Shown: positions 17,588 through 27,069, counted from the stretch's first letter. The stretch: DNA of 64,000 bases from Curtobacterium guangdongense (GCF_049341845.1 NZ_JBMPIT010000006.1:124001-188000), one strand, 5' to 3'. The notes: a model not told the origin generated them from the sequence alone. Numbers and translations: made by a program.

Positions 17588-19714
17588 TCAGGCGGCGGTC
17601 GGCGCCGGGTCGGCCTGGGCAGCGGTGCCGGCCTGGATGGCCGTGATCGCGACCGTGTTCACGATGTCGCTGACAAGCGCACCGCGGGAGAGGTCGTTGA
17701 TCGGCTTCCGCAGCCCCTGCAGGACCGGTCCGATCGCGACGGCACCGGCGGAGCGCTGCACGGCCTTGTAGGTGTTGTTGCCGGTGTTGAGGTCCGGGAA
17801 GATGAACACCGTCGCACGGCCGGCGACCGGCGAGTCCGGCATCTTCGTGCTCGCCACGGTCGGGTCGGCGGCGGCGTCGTACTGGATCGGCCCCTCGACC
17901 AGCAGGTCGGGTCGGCGCTCACGCACGAAGGCCGTCCCCGCGCGGACCTTGTCGACGTCCGCGCCCGAGCCGCTGTCGCCGGTGGAGTAGCTGAGCATCG
18001 CCACCCGCGGGTCGATGCCGAACTGCGTCGCGGTCTCGGCCGACGAGATCGCGATGTCCGCGAGCTGCTCGCTCGACGGGTCCGGGATCACCGCGCAGTC
18101 GCCGTAGACGAGCACCCGGTCGGCGAGCGCCATCAGGAAGACGCTCGACACGATCGACGTGTCCGGACGGGTCTTGATGATCTCGAACGACGGACGGATG
18201 GTGTGCGCCGTCGTGTGCTTCGCACCGGAGACCATGCCGTCGGCGAGGCCGAGCTGCACCATCATCGTGCCGAAGTAGGAGACGTCCGTCACGGTGTCGC
18301 GGGCGAGTTCGACGCTCATGCCCTTGTGCGCACGGAGCTTCGCGTACTCCTCGGCGAAGCGTTCGCGGAGCTCCGGGTCGAACGGCGACACGAGCTGCGC
18401 CGCGTCGAGGTCGAGGCCGAGCTCCGTCGCGCGTGCCCGGATCGCCGCGGGGTCGCCGAGGATCGTCAGCTCGCACACCTGCCGCTGCAGGAGGGTCGAC
18501 GCGGCACGGAGGATCCGGTCGTCGTCACCTTCCGGCAGGACGATGCGCTTGCGGTGCTCCCGCGCCCGGTCGAGCAGGCCGTGCTCGAACATCAGCGGCG
18601 TGACGACACCGGACGGCGTGACCTGGAGACGTGCGAGCAGTTCGTCGGCCTGCACGTGCCGCTCGAACGACGACAGCGCGAGGTCGGCCTTCCGCGGGGA
18701 GTCCGCGGCGAGCCGACCGCGCGTCTGGGTGATGCGGAGCGCGGTGTCGTACGTGCCGAGGTCGTTCGTGGCGATCGGCAGCGAGCTCGAGAGCCCTTCG
18801 AGCAGCCGCGTGATCTGCGGCGCGGTCTCGAACCCGCCGTTGAGGATCACGCCGGCGAGGCTCGGGAAGGTGTCGGACTGGTTCGCCAGGAGCGTGGCGA
18901 TGAGGACGTCGCTGCGGTCGCCGGGGACGACGACGATGCCGCCCTCGATGAGGCGCGGGAGCACGTTCTCCATGCTCATGCCCGCGACGACCGTGCCGAG
19001 TGCTTCGCGGTCGAGGAGTGCGTCGTCCCCGCGGACGAGCGTCGCCCCGGTGGCGGCGAGCAACGCCCGCACGGTCGGCGCGACGAGCACGGCGTCCTCG
19101 GGGATGGCCCACACCGGGACGTCCGGGTGGTCGTCGTGCACGGCACCGGCGACGCTGTCGCAGATCGCGGCGAGGGCATCGGGATCGGCACGGTTCACGA
19201 CGACGCCGAGCAGCTGCGCGTGCGCCGCGCGGAGTTCGCTCGTCGTCACGTCCGCGACCTGTGCCATGTCCGCAGGGGTGCGGGTCCCGCGTTCGGCGGA
19301 GTCCCGTCCACCGAGCACCAGGAGTACCGGAGCGCCGAGGTTCGTGGCGACCTTCGCGTTGAACGAGAGCTCGGTCGGGCTCCCCACGTCGGTGTAGTCC
19401 GACCCGAGGACCACGACCGCGTCGCACTGGCGCTCGACCTGGGCGAACCGACTGACGATCGTGCCGAGCGCGGCGTCCGGGTCCGCGTGCACGTCGTCGT
19501 AGGTCACACCGACGGCGTCTTCGTAGGACTGGTTCGCCCCGCTGTGCTGGAGGAGGAGCTCGAGCACGTAGTCGGGTTCGTCCACGGAGCGGGCGACCGG
19601 CCGGAACACGCCGACGCGTCCGACCGTGCGTGCGAGGGTCTCGAGGACACCGAGCGCCACCGTGCTCTTGCCCGTGTGTCCTTCTGCTGACGTGATGTAG
19701 ATGCGGGTCGACAC
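17588..19714 (-). CDS. pta: Phosphate acetyltransferase, long form
   Basis: Converts acetyl-CoA and phosphate to acetyl phosphate and CoA. From the GTG at 19714 it is 708 residues, the long actinobacterial and enterobacterial type. The N-terminal P-loop-like domain (GHTGKSTVALGVLE near residues 12-25) and a central DRTGG-like domain are regulatory. The catalytic PTA domain fills about residues 375-705 (RIVLPEGDDDRILRA, DGMVSGAKHTTAHTIRP, VFIFPDLNTGNNTYKAVQ). The GTG was preferred because the longer frame upstream is not conserved-looking. ackA follows. Confidence 0.96.
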   Translation of the reverse strand: MSTRIYITSAEGHTGKSTVALGVLETLARTVGRVGVFRPVARSVDEPDYVLELLLQHSGANQSYEDAVGVTYDDVHADPDAALGTIVSRFAQVERQCDAVVVLGSDYTDVGSPTELSFNAKVATNLGAPVLLVLGGRDSAERGTRTPADMAQVADVTTSELRAAHAQLLGVVVNRADPDALAAICDSVAGAVHDDHPDVPVWAIPEDAVLVAPTVRALLAATGATLVRGDDALLDREALGTVVAGMSMENVLPRLIEGGIVVVPGDRSDVLIATLLANQSDTFPSLAGVILNGGFETAPQITRLLEGLSSSLPIATNDLGTYDTALRITQTRGRLAADSPRKADLALSSFERHVQADELLARLQVTPSGVVTPLMFEHGLLDRAREHRKRIVLPEGDDDRILRAASTLLQRQVCELTILGDPAAIRARATELGLDLDAAQLVSPFDPELRERFAEEYAKLRAHKGMSVELARDTVTDVSYFGTMMVQLGLADGMVSGAKHTTAHTIRPSFEIIKTRPDTSIVSSVFLMALADRVLVYGDCAVIPDPSSEQLADIAISSAETATQFGIDPRVAMLSYSTGDSGSGADVDKVRAGTAFVRERRPDLLVEGPIQYDAAADPTVASTKMPDSPVAGRATVFIFPDLNTGNNTYKAVQRSAGAVAIGPVLQGLRKPINDLSRGALVSDIVNTVAITAIQAGTAAQADPAPTAA

Positions 19715-19836
19715 GCTTCCCAGGGTAGCCGCCGGACATGTCACGACATCTGGGAGCGACGGACCTGTGGAGCGGGTGGTCATGCACACCCCGCAAGACC
19801 TGTACCATGGGGTGTCGTCATCGCGAGATGGCGCCA

Positions 19837-19921
19837 GGAGAATTCGCCTAGTGGCCTATGGCGCACGCTTGGAAAGCGTGTTGGGTGCAAGCCCTCGGGG
19901 GTTCGAATCCCCCATTCTCCG
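19837..19921 (+). tRNA. tRNA-Ser (anticodon GGA)
   Basis: An 85-base cloverleaf: acceptor GGAGAAT pairs with ATTCTCC, the anticodon stem CACGC/GCGTG encloses TTGGAAA (anticodon GGA), a long variable arm follows, and the T-loop is GGGGGTTCGAATCCCCC. The discriminator is G, and the terminal CCA is not encoded. Confidence 0.96.
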
Positions 19922-19966
19922 CAGTGCTTGCCACACGACCCTCACCATCGGGCCGGAGTGACATCG

Positions 19967-20012
19967 TCAGGAACGCGTCGTCCGTCTGGGCGGCGCGTTT
20001 CGGCGTTCCTGA
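19967..20012. terminator. Inverted repeat after tRNA-Ser
   Basis: TCAGGAACGC (19967-19976) and GCGTTCCTGA (20003-20012) are exact complements with a GC-rich 26-base interior. It is the only ordered structure in the roughly 265 bases between the tRNA and the next gene, and probably ends the tRNA transcript. Confidence 0.5.
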
Positions 20013-20187
20013 GGGGATCCGACGGGGTGACACGTCACCGGTCCCCCACGATGGGGACCTCCGTGCACCCCGTTCGCCAAGGACTGCCACCGAAGGGGTG
20101 GACAGACCTGTCGCCGATACCCGCGAGTCCTCTAGGCTGACCCCGCGGCACCCCCGGGACGGACGGGCCGCGGGGACGAGGAGAGCA

Positions 20188-20745
20188 GTGGTGGGGGAAA
20201 CGACGGTGCCGGCGACGGCGATGACGGACCGGGTGACGTACGACGTCGTGGTCCGGCCGCGGGCTGCGCTCGTCCGCTCCACCGCCCTGAGCATCGTCTT
20301 CTCGGCGGTCCCCCTGGCCGTCGCTCTGGTGTGGGTGTCGTTCCCCCTGCAGCTCTGGGCCGTCGTCGCCAGCGTGGTCGTCGTCCTCGGCGGCCTGGTC
20401 GGTCTCCTGTTCATCCGCCTGCGGTCGGCGTTCGTCGGCCTCGGGCCCGACGGCGTCACCGTGCGCGGCGTGCTGGCCCCGCGCTGGACGGTCGCGCGCG
20501 ACGCCGTCGCGGGCGTGGTGCTCGCGACGACGTTCGGCAGCTCCGTGGACCGCACCGCGCGGGAGCTCATCGCGCTCGATGCCGACGGCACCCGGCTGTT
20601 CCGGATGCGGGCGGAGGTGTGGGGCGACGAGGGTCTCGAGCAGATCGTCGACGGCCTCGGTGTGCAGGTGACCGAGCTCGGTCGACCGCTGTCCTCGCGC
20701 GAGTTCAGCCGGCGCTACCCCGCCGTCCGGACCCGCCGTCGCTGA
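20188..20745 (+). CDS. Small membrane protein with PH-like domain
   Basis: A 185-residue protein with two hydrophobic segments near residues 30-75 followed by a soluble domain. The soluble half (FVGLGPDGVTVRGVLAPRWTVARDAVAGVVLAT) has the look of the bacterial PH domain family found widely in actinobacteria. Function is unknown. Two GTG codons at 20188 and 20191 follow GAGGAG, and either may be the start; an ATG at 20221 is the later alternative. A TAGGCT hexamer at 20133-20138 could be a -10 box. It is convergent with the HerA-like gene. Confidence 0.75.
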   Translation: MVGETTVPATAMTDRVTYDVVVRPRAALVRSTALSIVFSAVPLAVALVWVSFPLQLWAVVASVVVVLGGLVGLLFIRLRSAFVGLGPDGVTVRGVLAPRWTVARDAVAGVVLATTFGSSVDRTARELIALDADGTRLFRMRAEVWGDEGLEQIVDGLGVQVTELGRPLSSREFSRRYPAVRTRRR

Positions 20746-20758
20746 CGGGCCGAACGGC

Positions 20759-22750
20759 CTAGCGCCGACGACGCAGGGTCGAGAAGATCCCCTGCACCAC
20801 CTCTTTCGCGATCGAGCCGCCGAGCCCGCCACCGAGCAGTTCGGACAGCGGGTCGTCCGCCTTCCGCGAGGTCGACGTCCGCGACGACGTGCTCCGTGAC
20901 CGTCGGGTCTGCGCCGCCCGCTCGGCCTTCTCGAACTCGCGCTGCGTCCGCTCGTACTCCTTCTGCGCCGCTGCCCGGTCGCGTGCTTCCTGCTTCGCCT
21001 GCGCCGCGGCCTCCTTCGCGGCGGTGGCCGCGGCACGCGCGGCTTCCTTCTCCGCCTCAGCGGCAGCGGCGGCCGCGGCCTCCTGTGCGTCCGCGGCAGC
21101 AGCCTGCGCGGCAGCCGCCTCCATCCGACGAGCCAGCATCTCGTGCGCCGAATCGGGGTCGACGCGGGTGCCGTAGGTGGCGAGGAGCGGGGACGAGGCG
21201 ACCCGCGCCTCCATCTCGGCCGACGGCATCGGGTCCATCGACCCCTGCGGCGCACGGAGGCGCGTCCACGCCACCGGTGTCGGCGCGCCCTTCTCGTTCA
21301 TCACGGTGACGATCGCCTCGCCGGTGGCCAGCGACGTCAGGACCTCCCCCAGGTCGTACTCGCTCGTCGGGTACGTCGACACGGTGGCGCGGAGTGCCTT
21401 GGCGTCGTCGGGGGTGTGCGCCCGGAGCTGGTGCTGGATGCGGGAGCCGAGCTGGGCGAGCACGTCGTTGGGGACGTCCTTCGGGGTCTGCGTGACGAAG
21501 AAGATCCCGACGCCCTTCGACCGGATCAGCCGGACCGTGCGGATGATCTGGTCGGTGAAGTCCTTCGACGCACCGCTGAACAGCAGGTGTGCCTCGTCGA
21601 AGAAGAACACGAGCTTCGGCTTGTCCTGGTCGCCGACCTCCGGGAGCTCGTTGAACAGGTCGGCGAGGAGCCACATCAGGAACGTCGAGAAGACCTCCGG
21701 CTGGTCCTGCACCCCTGGCACCTCGAGCAGGCTCACGATGCCGCGTCCGTCGGTGGCGGTCCGCAGGAAGACCTGCGTGTCGATCTCGGGCTCCCCGAAG
21801 AACTGGTCGGCCCCCTTGTCCGCGAAGGTGATGAGTTCGCGGAGGATCACGCCGGTCGTCTGCTTCGACAGCCCACCGAGTTCGGCGAGCTCCGGTTTGC
21901 CCTCGTCACTGACCAGGAACGTCAGGACCGCCCGCAGGTCGGACAGGTCGACGAGCGGCAGCCCGGCCTGCTCGGCGTAGTGGAAGACCAGCCCGAGCGA
22001 CGACTCCTGCGTGTCGTTCAGCCCGAGGACCTTCGACAGCAGCAGCGGCCCGAAGCCCGAGACGGTCGCCCGGATCGGCACGCCGGTGCCCTGCCCGCCG
22101 AGCGAGTAGAACTCCGCCTGGCTCGCCGCCGGGGTCCAGTCCTGGCCGATGCCCGCGGTCCGTGCCAGCAGCTTCTCGTTGCCGGTACCGACCACCGCGA
22201 GCCCGGACAGGTCGCCCTTGATGTCGGCGGCGAACACCGGCACGCCGTTCGCGGCGATCTGCTCGGCGAGCACCTGCAGGGTCCTGGTCTTGCCCGTCCC
22301 GGTCGCGCCGGCCACCAGGCCGTGGCGGTTGAGCATGCCGAGCGGGATGCGCACCTGCACGTCGGGCAGGGGATCGCCGTTGACCAGGGCGCCGAGTTCG
22401 AGGGCGCTGCCGTCGACCGTGTAGCCGTCGCGGATCGCCGCGACGGACGCCTCGTCGAGCGGCCCGCTCGGTCCGCCACCCGGTTCCGCCCCGGCAGTAG
22501 CCTCGACGGTCGGCTCGACGGGAGGCACGGTACCGGTCGCCGGGGCGGCCTGCGGTGCCACGTCGACCGGCTCCGGAGCCGGCTCGGCCGCCACCGTCGG
22601 TTCCGCGTCGGGCGTGCGCGCCGTCTGCTCCAGCGCCTTCGCGAGCGCTTCGGCACGCGCCGCTGCTTCGTCCGCGAGGCGTCGTGCCTCGTCCGCTGCG
22701 GCCCGCGCTGCCTCGGCCGCGGCCCGTGCCTGCTCCACCACGTCGCTCAT
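20759..22750 (-). CDS. HerA-like / DUF853 family ATPase
   Basis: A 663-residue protein of the bacterial HerA-like helicase family (DUF853). Walker A is GATGTGKT at 148-155. Walker B lies in LVFFFDEAHLLF, followed by GVGIFFVTQTPKDVP. Residues 1-110 and about 540-640 are long Ala/Glu/Arg-rich stretches, probably coiled coils; the last 25 residues (DPLSELLGGGLGGSIAKEVVQG) are conserved in the family. The role in DNA metabolism is not established. I used the ATG at 22750 over a GTG two codons upstream. Confidence 0.9.
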   Translation of the reverse strand: MSDVVEQARAAAEAARAAADEARRLADEAAARAEALAKALEQTARTPDAEPTVAAEPAPEPVDVAPQAAPATGTVPPVEPTVEATAGAEPGGGPSGPLDEASVAAIRDGYTVDGSALELGALVNGDPLPDVQVRIPLGMLNRHGLVAGATGTGKTRTLQVLAEQIAANGVPVFAADIKGDLSGLAVVGTGNEKLLARTAGIGQDWTPAASQAEFYSLGGQGTGVPIRATVSGFGPLLLSKVLGLNDTQESSLGLVFHYAEQAGLPLVDLSDLRAVLTFLVSDEGKPELAELGGLSKQTTGVILRELITFADKGADQFFGEPEIDTQVFLRTATDGRGIVSLLEVPGVQDQPEVFSTFLMWLLADLFNELPEVGDQDKPKLVFFFDEAHLLFSGASKDFTDQIIRTVRLIRSKGVGIFFVTQTPKDVPNDVLAQLGSRIQHQLRAHTPDDAKALRATVSTYPTSEYDLGEVLTSLATGEAIVTVMNEKGAPTPVAWTRLRAPQGSMDPMPSAEMEARVASSPLLATYGTRVDPDSAHEMLARRMEAAAAQAAAADAQEAAAAAAAEAEKEAARAAATAAKEAAAQAKQEARDRAAAQKEYERTQREFEKAERAAQTRRSRSTSSRTSTSRKADDPLSELLGGGLGGSIAKEVVQGIFSTLRRRR

Positions 22751-22809
22751 GGACACAGCCTATGGACGCGTACGCCGCCGCGGTACGCCCCCGGGTCGGC
22801 CGGCGGCAC

Positions 22810-24066
22810 TCAGTGGGTGAGGGCCGGCACCGTCCGCGGCCGCACGACGGCCCACAGCAGCACGATCGCGACCGCCGAGGTACACGCCATCACGGCGGCC
22901 ATCGGCGCCGCCTGCGAGATGCCGAGCCACCCGACGATCGGCGAGATGAGCCCGGCGACCCCGAAGTTCAGCGCGCCCAGCACGGACGCAGCGGTCCCCG
23001 CCTCCTTGCCGTGGGCGGCCAGGCCGATCACCTGCACGAGCGGGAACGAGAACCCGCAGGCCGCGATGAAGAACCACAGCGGGACGAGCACACCGACGAG
23101 CCCGGCACCGAGCAGGTCGAGCACGATGATCGAGACCGCCGCCAGGAAGAGCGTCGCTGTCGAGCACGCCAGGATCCACTGCGGTCCGACGCGCTGCGCG
23201 ATCCGCGACGAGATCTGCACCCCGACGACGACACCGACGGAGTTCACCGCGAAGAGCAGCCCGTACTGCTGGGCGTCCAACCCGAAGACGTCCTGGAACA
23301 GGAACGGCGACGCGCTGAGGTAGGAGAACAGCCCGCTGAAGACCATCGCCCCGATGAGTGCGACCCCGACGAAGATCCGGTCGGAGAACAGGGCGCGGTA
23401 GCGCTGCCCCATCGTCGAGTGGCCGGCCTCGTGCCGACGCGCGGGCGGCAGGGTCTCCACGATGAGCAGGATCGACGCGATCACGACGGCCAGGCCGTAG
23501 CAGGCGAGGAACACGAAGATCCCGCGCCAGCTGACGAACCGCAGCATCTGGGAGCCGATGAGCGGCGCGAGGATCGGCGCGAGGCCGTTCACCATCGCGA
23601 GCCTCGACAGCATCCGGACGAGGGGCCTGCCGCCGAACAGGTCGCGCACCGTGGCCATCGCGACCACACCGCCGGCCGCGGCACCCATGCCCTGCAGCAC
23701 GCGGAAGACGGCGAGCACCTCGATGTTCGGCGCCATCGACGCACAGATCGACGCCACGATGTGCACGGTCGTGGCGATGATGAGCGGCAGGCGGCGACCG
23801 ACCTTGTCGCTCCACGGGCCGACGAGCAGCTGGCCGAACGCGAACCCGATCGTGGTCGCGGTCAGGGTGAGCTGCACGGCGCCGTCGGTGACCCCGAACT
23901 GGTCCTTCAGGGACGGGAACGCCGGCAGGTACAGGTCGATCGTGAACGGCCCGAGCGCGGTCAGCGCACCGAGCACGAACACGTACACGAGCCGCTGGGC
24001 GCGGGAGAGCGAGTCCCCCGGATGGAGGATGACGGTGAGCGAACCAGTGGTCGCGGGCGCGGTCAC
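22810..24066 (-). CDS. MFS exporter, Bcr/CflA type
   Basis: A 418-residue major facilitator with about 12 membrane helices; the group includes bicyclomycin and chloramphenicol exporters, so drug efflux is likely but the substrate is unknown. Family marks are FTIDLYLPAFPSLKDQFGV, the loop motif GPWSDKVGRRLPL, and RVLQGMGAAAGGVVAMATVRD. The GTG at 24066 is preferred, with GAAGGA about 9 bases upstream, because the longer frame has no conserved residues. It is divergent from a TetR-like regulator, which probably controls it. Confidence 0.9.
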   Translation of the reverse strand: MTAPATTGSLTVILHPGDSLSRAQRLVYVFVLGALTALGPFTIDLYLPAFPSLKDQFGVTDGAVQLTLTATTIGFAFGQLLVGPWSDKVGRRLPLIIATTVHIVASICASMAPNIEVLAVFRVLQGMGAAAGGVVAMATVRDLFGGRPLVRMLSRLAMVNGLAPILAPLIGSQMLRFVSWRGIFVFLACYGLAVVIASILLIVETLPPARRHEAGHSTMGQRYRALFSDRIFVGVALIGAMVFSGLFSYLSASPFLFQDVFGLDAQQYGLLFAVNSVGVVVGVQISSRIAQRVGPQWILACSTATLFLAAVSIIVLDLLGAGLVGVLVPLWFFIAACGFSFPLVQVIGLAAHGKEAGTAASVLGALNFGVAGLISPIVGWLGISQAAPMAAVMACTSAVAIVLLWAVVRPRTVPALTH

Positions 24067-24120
24067 GGCAGGGTCCTTCGACGATGAGGGGCGGTGGGGG
24101 GAGGTGATCGCGGGATCGAT

Positions 24121-24132
24121 CGAATCGATTCG
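24121..24132. promoter_or_regulatory. 12-bp palindrome in the exporter/TetR divergent region
   Basis: CGAATCGATTCG is a perfect palindrome lying between the divergent MFS and TetR-like genes, with a further GATCGATCG just to its left. It is the best operator candidate for the regulator next to it. Function is inferred from position. Confidence 0.4.
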
Positions 24133-24296
24133 TCCGCGGAACCATCCTAGGGGCGGGTCCGCATGCGCCGCACCCCGTCGCCGTTCGTTGCCGCGTGTCG
24201 TCGTGGTCGACACGGTGCCGCTCCCCTGACCTGCGGTACCGTCGGAGGGCTCGGGAGCCTCCGGGCGGACTCGTACCGGAAGAGGGGGTGGGCGTC

Positions 24297-24878
24297 ATGG
24301 TGGACGCTCGGATCCTGCACACCACGGCCGCGCTGCGCGAGGCGATCCTCCGGCTCGCCGCCGACCGCCCCGTCTCCGAGATCACGGTGGCCGACGTCAC
24401 CCGCGCCGCCGGGATCAACCGCGCCACGTTCTACTCGCACGCCGTCTCCCCCGGCTCGCTGCTGGCCGACGTGCTCACCCCCGAACTCGACCGCATCCGC
24501 GACGACGACGCCGAAGCGCGCCGGACCGCCTCCGACCGGGGTGCGAGCCGCGACGAACTCGCCGCGATCACCCGCAAGGGCATCAACGCCGTCGTCGAGC
24601 ACGTCGTGACGCACCGGGACATCTACGGCAAGGCACTCCCCGACCCGAACGACGGCTCGCTGCACCGGTTGCTCGTCGAGCACTTCACGGTCTCGAGCGC
24701 GCTGCACATCCGGGAGCTCGACCCGGCCACGCGCCCGGAGCTCCTCGACGACGTCGCGGCGGGCTTCGTCGCCCAGGGGTTCGTCGGCGCGATCGAGGCC
24801 TGGCTCGCCGGCCCCCGACGTGCCCGCAAGGCCCTCGTCGACACCATCACCGCGTCCTTCCCGACGTGGTGGAGCTGA
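24297..24878 (+). CDS. TetR/AcrR-family regulator
   Basis: A 193-residue regulator. The N-terminal helix-turn-helix is ALREAILRLAADRPVSEITVADVTRAAGINRATFYSH, typical of TetR, and the C-terminal ligand domain is long and helical. The ATG at 24297 is preceded by AGAGGGGG at good spacing. It is divergent from the Bcr/CflA exporter, with a palindrome between, so it is probably the exporter's repressor. Confidence 0.9.
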   Translation: MVDARILHTTAALREAILRLAADRPVSEITVADVTRAAGINRATFYSHAVSPGSLLADVLTPELDRIRDDDAEARRTASDRGASRDELAAITRKGINAVVEHVVTHRDIYGKALPDPNDGSLHRLLVEHFTVSSALHIRELDPATRPELLDDVAAGFVAQGFVGAIEAWLAGPRRARKALVDTITASFPTWWS

Positions 24879-24908
24879 CCGCAGCCCTTCCGGTCGGGGG
24901 CCCTTTCG

Positions 24909-24985
24909 CGCGTAGGAAGCAGTTCCGCACGTAGGAAGCCGCTTTTTCCCGCCTCCTACGCGCGATTCGGCTTCCTACTGCGCGC
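24909..24985. repeat. Family C repeat: nested inverted copies of TAGGAAGC / CTCCTACGCGCG
   Basis: Two direct copies of CGYGTAGGAAGC (24909-24920 and 24928-24939) face inverted copies in 24951-24971 and 24971-24985. The unit 24952-24971 (CCTCCTACGCGCGATTCGGC) is identical over 20 bases to 39695-39714 near a different gene. It lies between convergent genes together with a family A palindrome. Confidence 0.7.
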
Positions 24986-25010
24986 GGGATGGGTCGGAAC
25001 GTGCGCGCGC

Positions 25011-25056
25011 CCGGACGGGAGGCTCGTGGCGGCCCCGCCACGAGCCTCCCGTCCGG
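25011..25056. repeat. Family A palindrome, perfect 22-bp copy
   Basis: Arms 25011-25032 and 25035-25056 are exact complements around a 2-base centre, with arm sequence CCGGACGGGAGGCTCGTGGC followed by GG. It is the best-preserved member in the window. It lies between the TetR-like gene and the lipoprotein gene, which converge, and may be a two-way terminator. Confidence 0.85.
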
Positions 25057-25088
25057 CCCGCGGTCGCGACCAGAGCGACCGACCCGCG

Positions 25089-25652
25089 TCAGTCGGTGGC
25101 CGGCTTCTCGCCCCGCTGGAGCGACGTCACGGCGTCGACCGACTGCTCGACGAGCTCGGCGTCGGAGTCCGTCCCGGTGACGCTGTAGTCGGACGAGACC
25201 CCGTCGCCACCGGTGCCGCTGGCGGGGACCGCGCCGTCGAGACCGACCACGACCACGCCCGCGTCGTGCGCCGTCTGCAGCGCCCCGGTCAGCGCGGACG
25301 GATCGTCCGCCTGCACGAGCAGCGCCTTCGCTCCCGTGCGCACCAGGTCCCGCACCGCGGTCCGCTGCGATCCCGCCGGGTCGGCCGCGTCGGCGACCCG
25401 CACGTCGGGACGGAAGCCCGCCTCGGTCAGCGAGGTGCGGAACCGATCCGGCAGCGACGCTCCACCACCGGCCGGCGTCGACCCTTCCGGGAGCAGCACG
25501 ACCCCGACGACGGCGTGCTGGTCGAACCCGCCGTCCGAGCTGGTGAGGTCCGTGCTCTTGACCGGCGTCGGCGCGACCGAGGTCGTCCCGCTGCACCCGG
25601 CGAGGACGAACACCGCGCTCACCAGGGCGGCGGCGGCCAGGATGCGACGCAC
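25089..25652 (-). CDS. Small lipoprotein, truncated periplasmic-binding-like
   Basis: A 187-residue exported lipoprotein. The N terminus is RRILAAAALVSAVFVLAGC, a signal peptide ending in a LAGC lipobox. The rest (VVGVVLLPEGSTPAGGG and RDLVRTGAKALLVQADDPSALTGAL and DAGVVVVGLDG) resembles the first lobe of type 1 sugar-binding proteins, but the second lobe is missing. The GTG at 25652 follows GAGGAGG, a strong ribosome site. It lies 28 bases downstream of the MFS gene and may be co-transcribed. Function unknown. Confidence 0.78.
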   Translation of the reverse strand: MRRILAAAALVSAVFVLAGCSGTTSVAPTPVKSTDLTSSDGGFDQHAVVGVVLLPEGSTPAGGGASLPDRFRTSLTEAGFRPDVRVADAADPAGSQRTAVRDLVRTGAKALLVQADDPSALTGALQTAHDAGVVVVGLDGAVPASGTGGDGVSSDYSVTGTDSDAELVEQSVDAVTSLQRGEKPATD

Positions 25653-25680
25653 GGTTCCTCCTCGACGTGGGTCTGCCACG

Positions 25681-27069
25681 CTACCCGTTCTCGGCAGACG
25701 ACGGGGGTGGCACCGGACCGAGTCGGCGGACGGCGGACCACCCGACGAAGGCGATCACGGTCATCGCGGCGAACACGAGGGAGAACGCCGTCGCGTCGTG
25801 CCGTCCGCCCGAGGCGGTGAACAGCAACCCGGCGACGGCGAGCCCCACCACGCTGCCGGCCGCGTCCGCGATCGTCAGGGCGGAGCTCGCGAAGCCGTCG
25901 TCCCCCTCGCTCGAGAACCGGAGCGTCAGCATCGAGGTGCGCGGGTACGCGACGCCCATCCCGGCGCCACCGACGAACCAGCCGGCCACGAGCACCCAGA
26001 CCGGCAGGTCCCACGCCGCCACCGCGAAGGCCGCGACCAGACTGACGACGACGAGGCCGAGCCCGACGCCGAACGCCCGGGCAGCGGTGAACCGACGCTC
26101 CCCCAGCCGTCCGTGCACCCAGCTCGCGCCGGCCCAGCTGAGCGCAGCGACCGTCAGCGCGAGCCCGGCCGCGGACGGCGAGAGCCCGTGCTGCGCCTGC
26201 AGGAGGAAGGGCACGTACGCCTCGGCTCCGAAGAACCCCGCAGCGAGGACCCCGCGGAGCAGCACCACCGACGGCAGGCCGGGGGCGGCGGTCAGGGTGC
26301 GGCGCGGCAGCAGTGGGCGCAGGGCGACCCAGGCGCCGACGAGCCCGACGACCACCGCGGCGATGCGTGGGATGATCGGCAGGTCAGGGGCGACGTTGAG
26401 CAGGAGGACGGCGACGGCGGCCGCGACGGACCAGGCGATCCGCCCACGCTGCCACGGCGGGCGGAGCGCTGCGGCCGGCGGGTGCAACCGTGCGAGGGTC
26501 GGGACGAGCAGGCTGAACGCGACGACGGCGATCACGAGCGCCCCGGCGAACACCCAGTGCCAGCTGGAGAGCTCGGTGACGAACCCGGCGAGCGCCGGAC
26601 CGACGAGTGCCGGGACCACCCAGGCGGCGGCGAACCCGGCGAACACGGGTCCGTGCAGCTCAGCGGGGAAGATCCGGGCGACCAGGACGTAGAGCACCAC
26701 GTCGATGGCACCGGCGCCGAAGCCCTCGACCAGACGACCGGCGAGGAACACCGGCATGGTCGGGGCGAGCATCACGATCGCGGTCCCGACGGCGAAGAGC
26801 GCCGCGGACACCCAGGCCACCACGCGGCCGCCAGCCCGGTCCGTCCAGTTGCCGGCGAGCACCATCCCCGGGACGCCGGCGGCGAGCGGTGCCGCGAAGC
26901 TCAGCGAGTACAGCGTCTCCCCGTGCAGGTCGCGGCTGATCTCCGGCATGATCGTCGTCATCGCCAGGTTCTGGAACGCCGCGACGGCCACGATCGCGAC
27001 CATCCCGATCGTCGGGAGGGCGTACCCCCTGCTGAACAGGGTCGTCCTCGTCGGCGTCGTGGCGGTCAC
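25681..27069 (-). CDS. MFS transporter, EmrB/QacA-like
   Basis: A 462-residue major facilitator with about 14 hydrophobic segments. It begins near GYALPTIGMVAIVAVAAFQN and carries NWTDRAGGRVVAWV (a loop 2-3 motif variant) and RLVEGFGAGAIDVVLYVLVA. Drug or metabolite export is likely but the substrate is unknown. The start is the GTG at 27069. A small lipoprotein gene follows by 28 bases. Confidence 0.86.
   Translation of the reverse strand: MTATTPTRTTLFSRGYALPTIGMVAIVAVAAFQNLAMTTIMPEISRDLHGETLYSLSFAAPLAAGVPGMVLAGNWTDRAGGRVVAWVSAALFAVGTAIVMLAPTMPVFLAGRLVEGFGAGAIDVVLYVLVARIFPAELHGPVFAGFAAAWVVPALVGPALAGFVTELSSWHWVFAGALVIAVVAFSLLVPTLARLHPPAAALRPPWQRGRIAWSVAAAVAVLLLNVAPDLPIIPRIAAVVVGLVGAWVALRPLLPRRTLTAAPGLPSVVLLRGVLAAGFFGAEAYVPFLLQAQHGLSPSAAGLALTVAALSWAGASWVHGRLGERRFTAARAFGVGLGLVVVSLVAAFAVAAWDLPVWVLVAGWFVGGAGMGVAYPRTSMLTLRFSSEGDDGFASSALTIADAAGSVVGLAVAGLLFTASGGRHDATAFSLVFAAMTVIAFVGWSAVRRLGPVPPPSSAENG

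Noticed and set aside
24909..25056. CRISPR-like array from the clustered repeats
   Set aside because: Repeats are inverted and unevenly spaced, there are no unique equal-sized spacers, and no cas gene is in the window.
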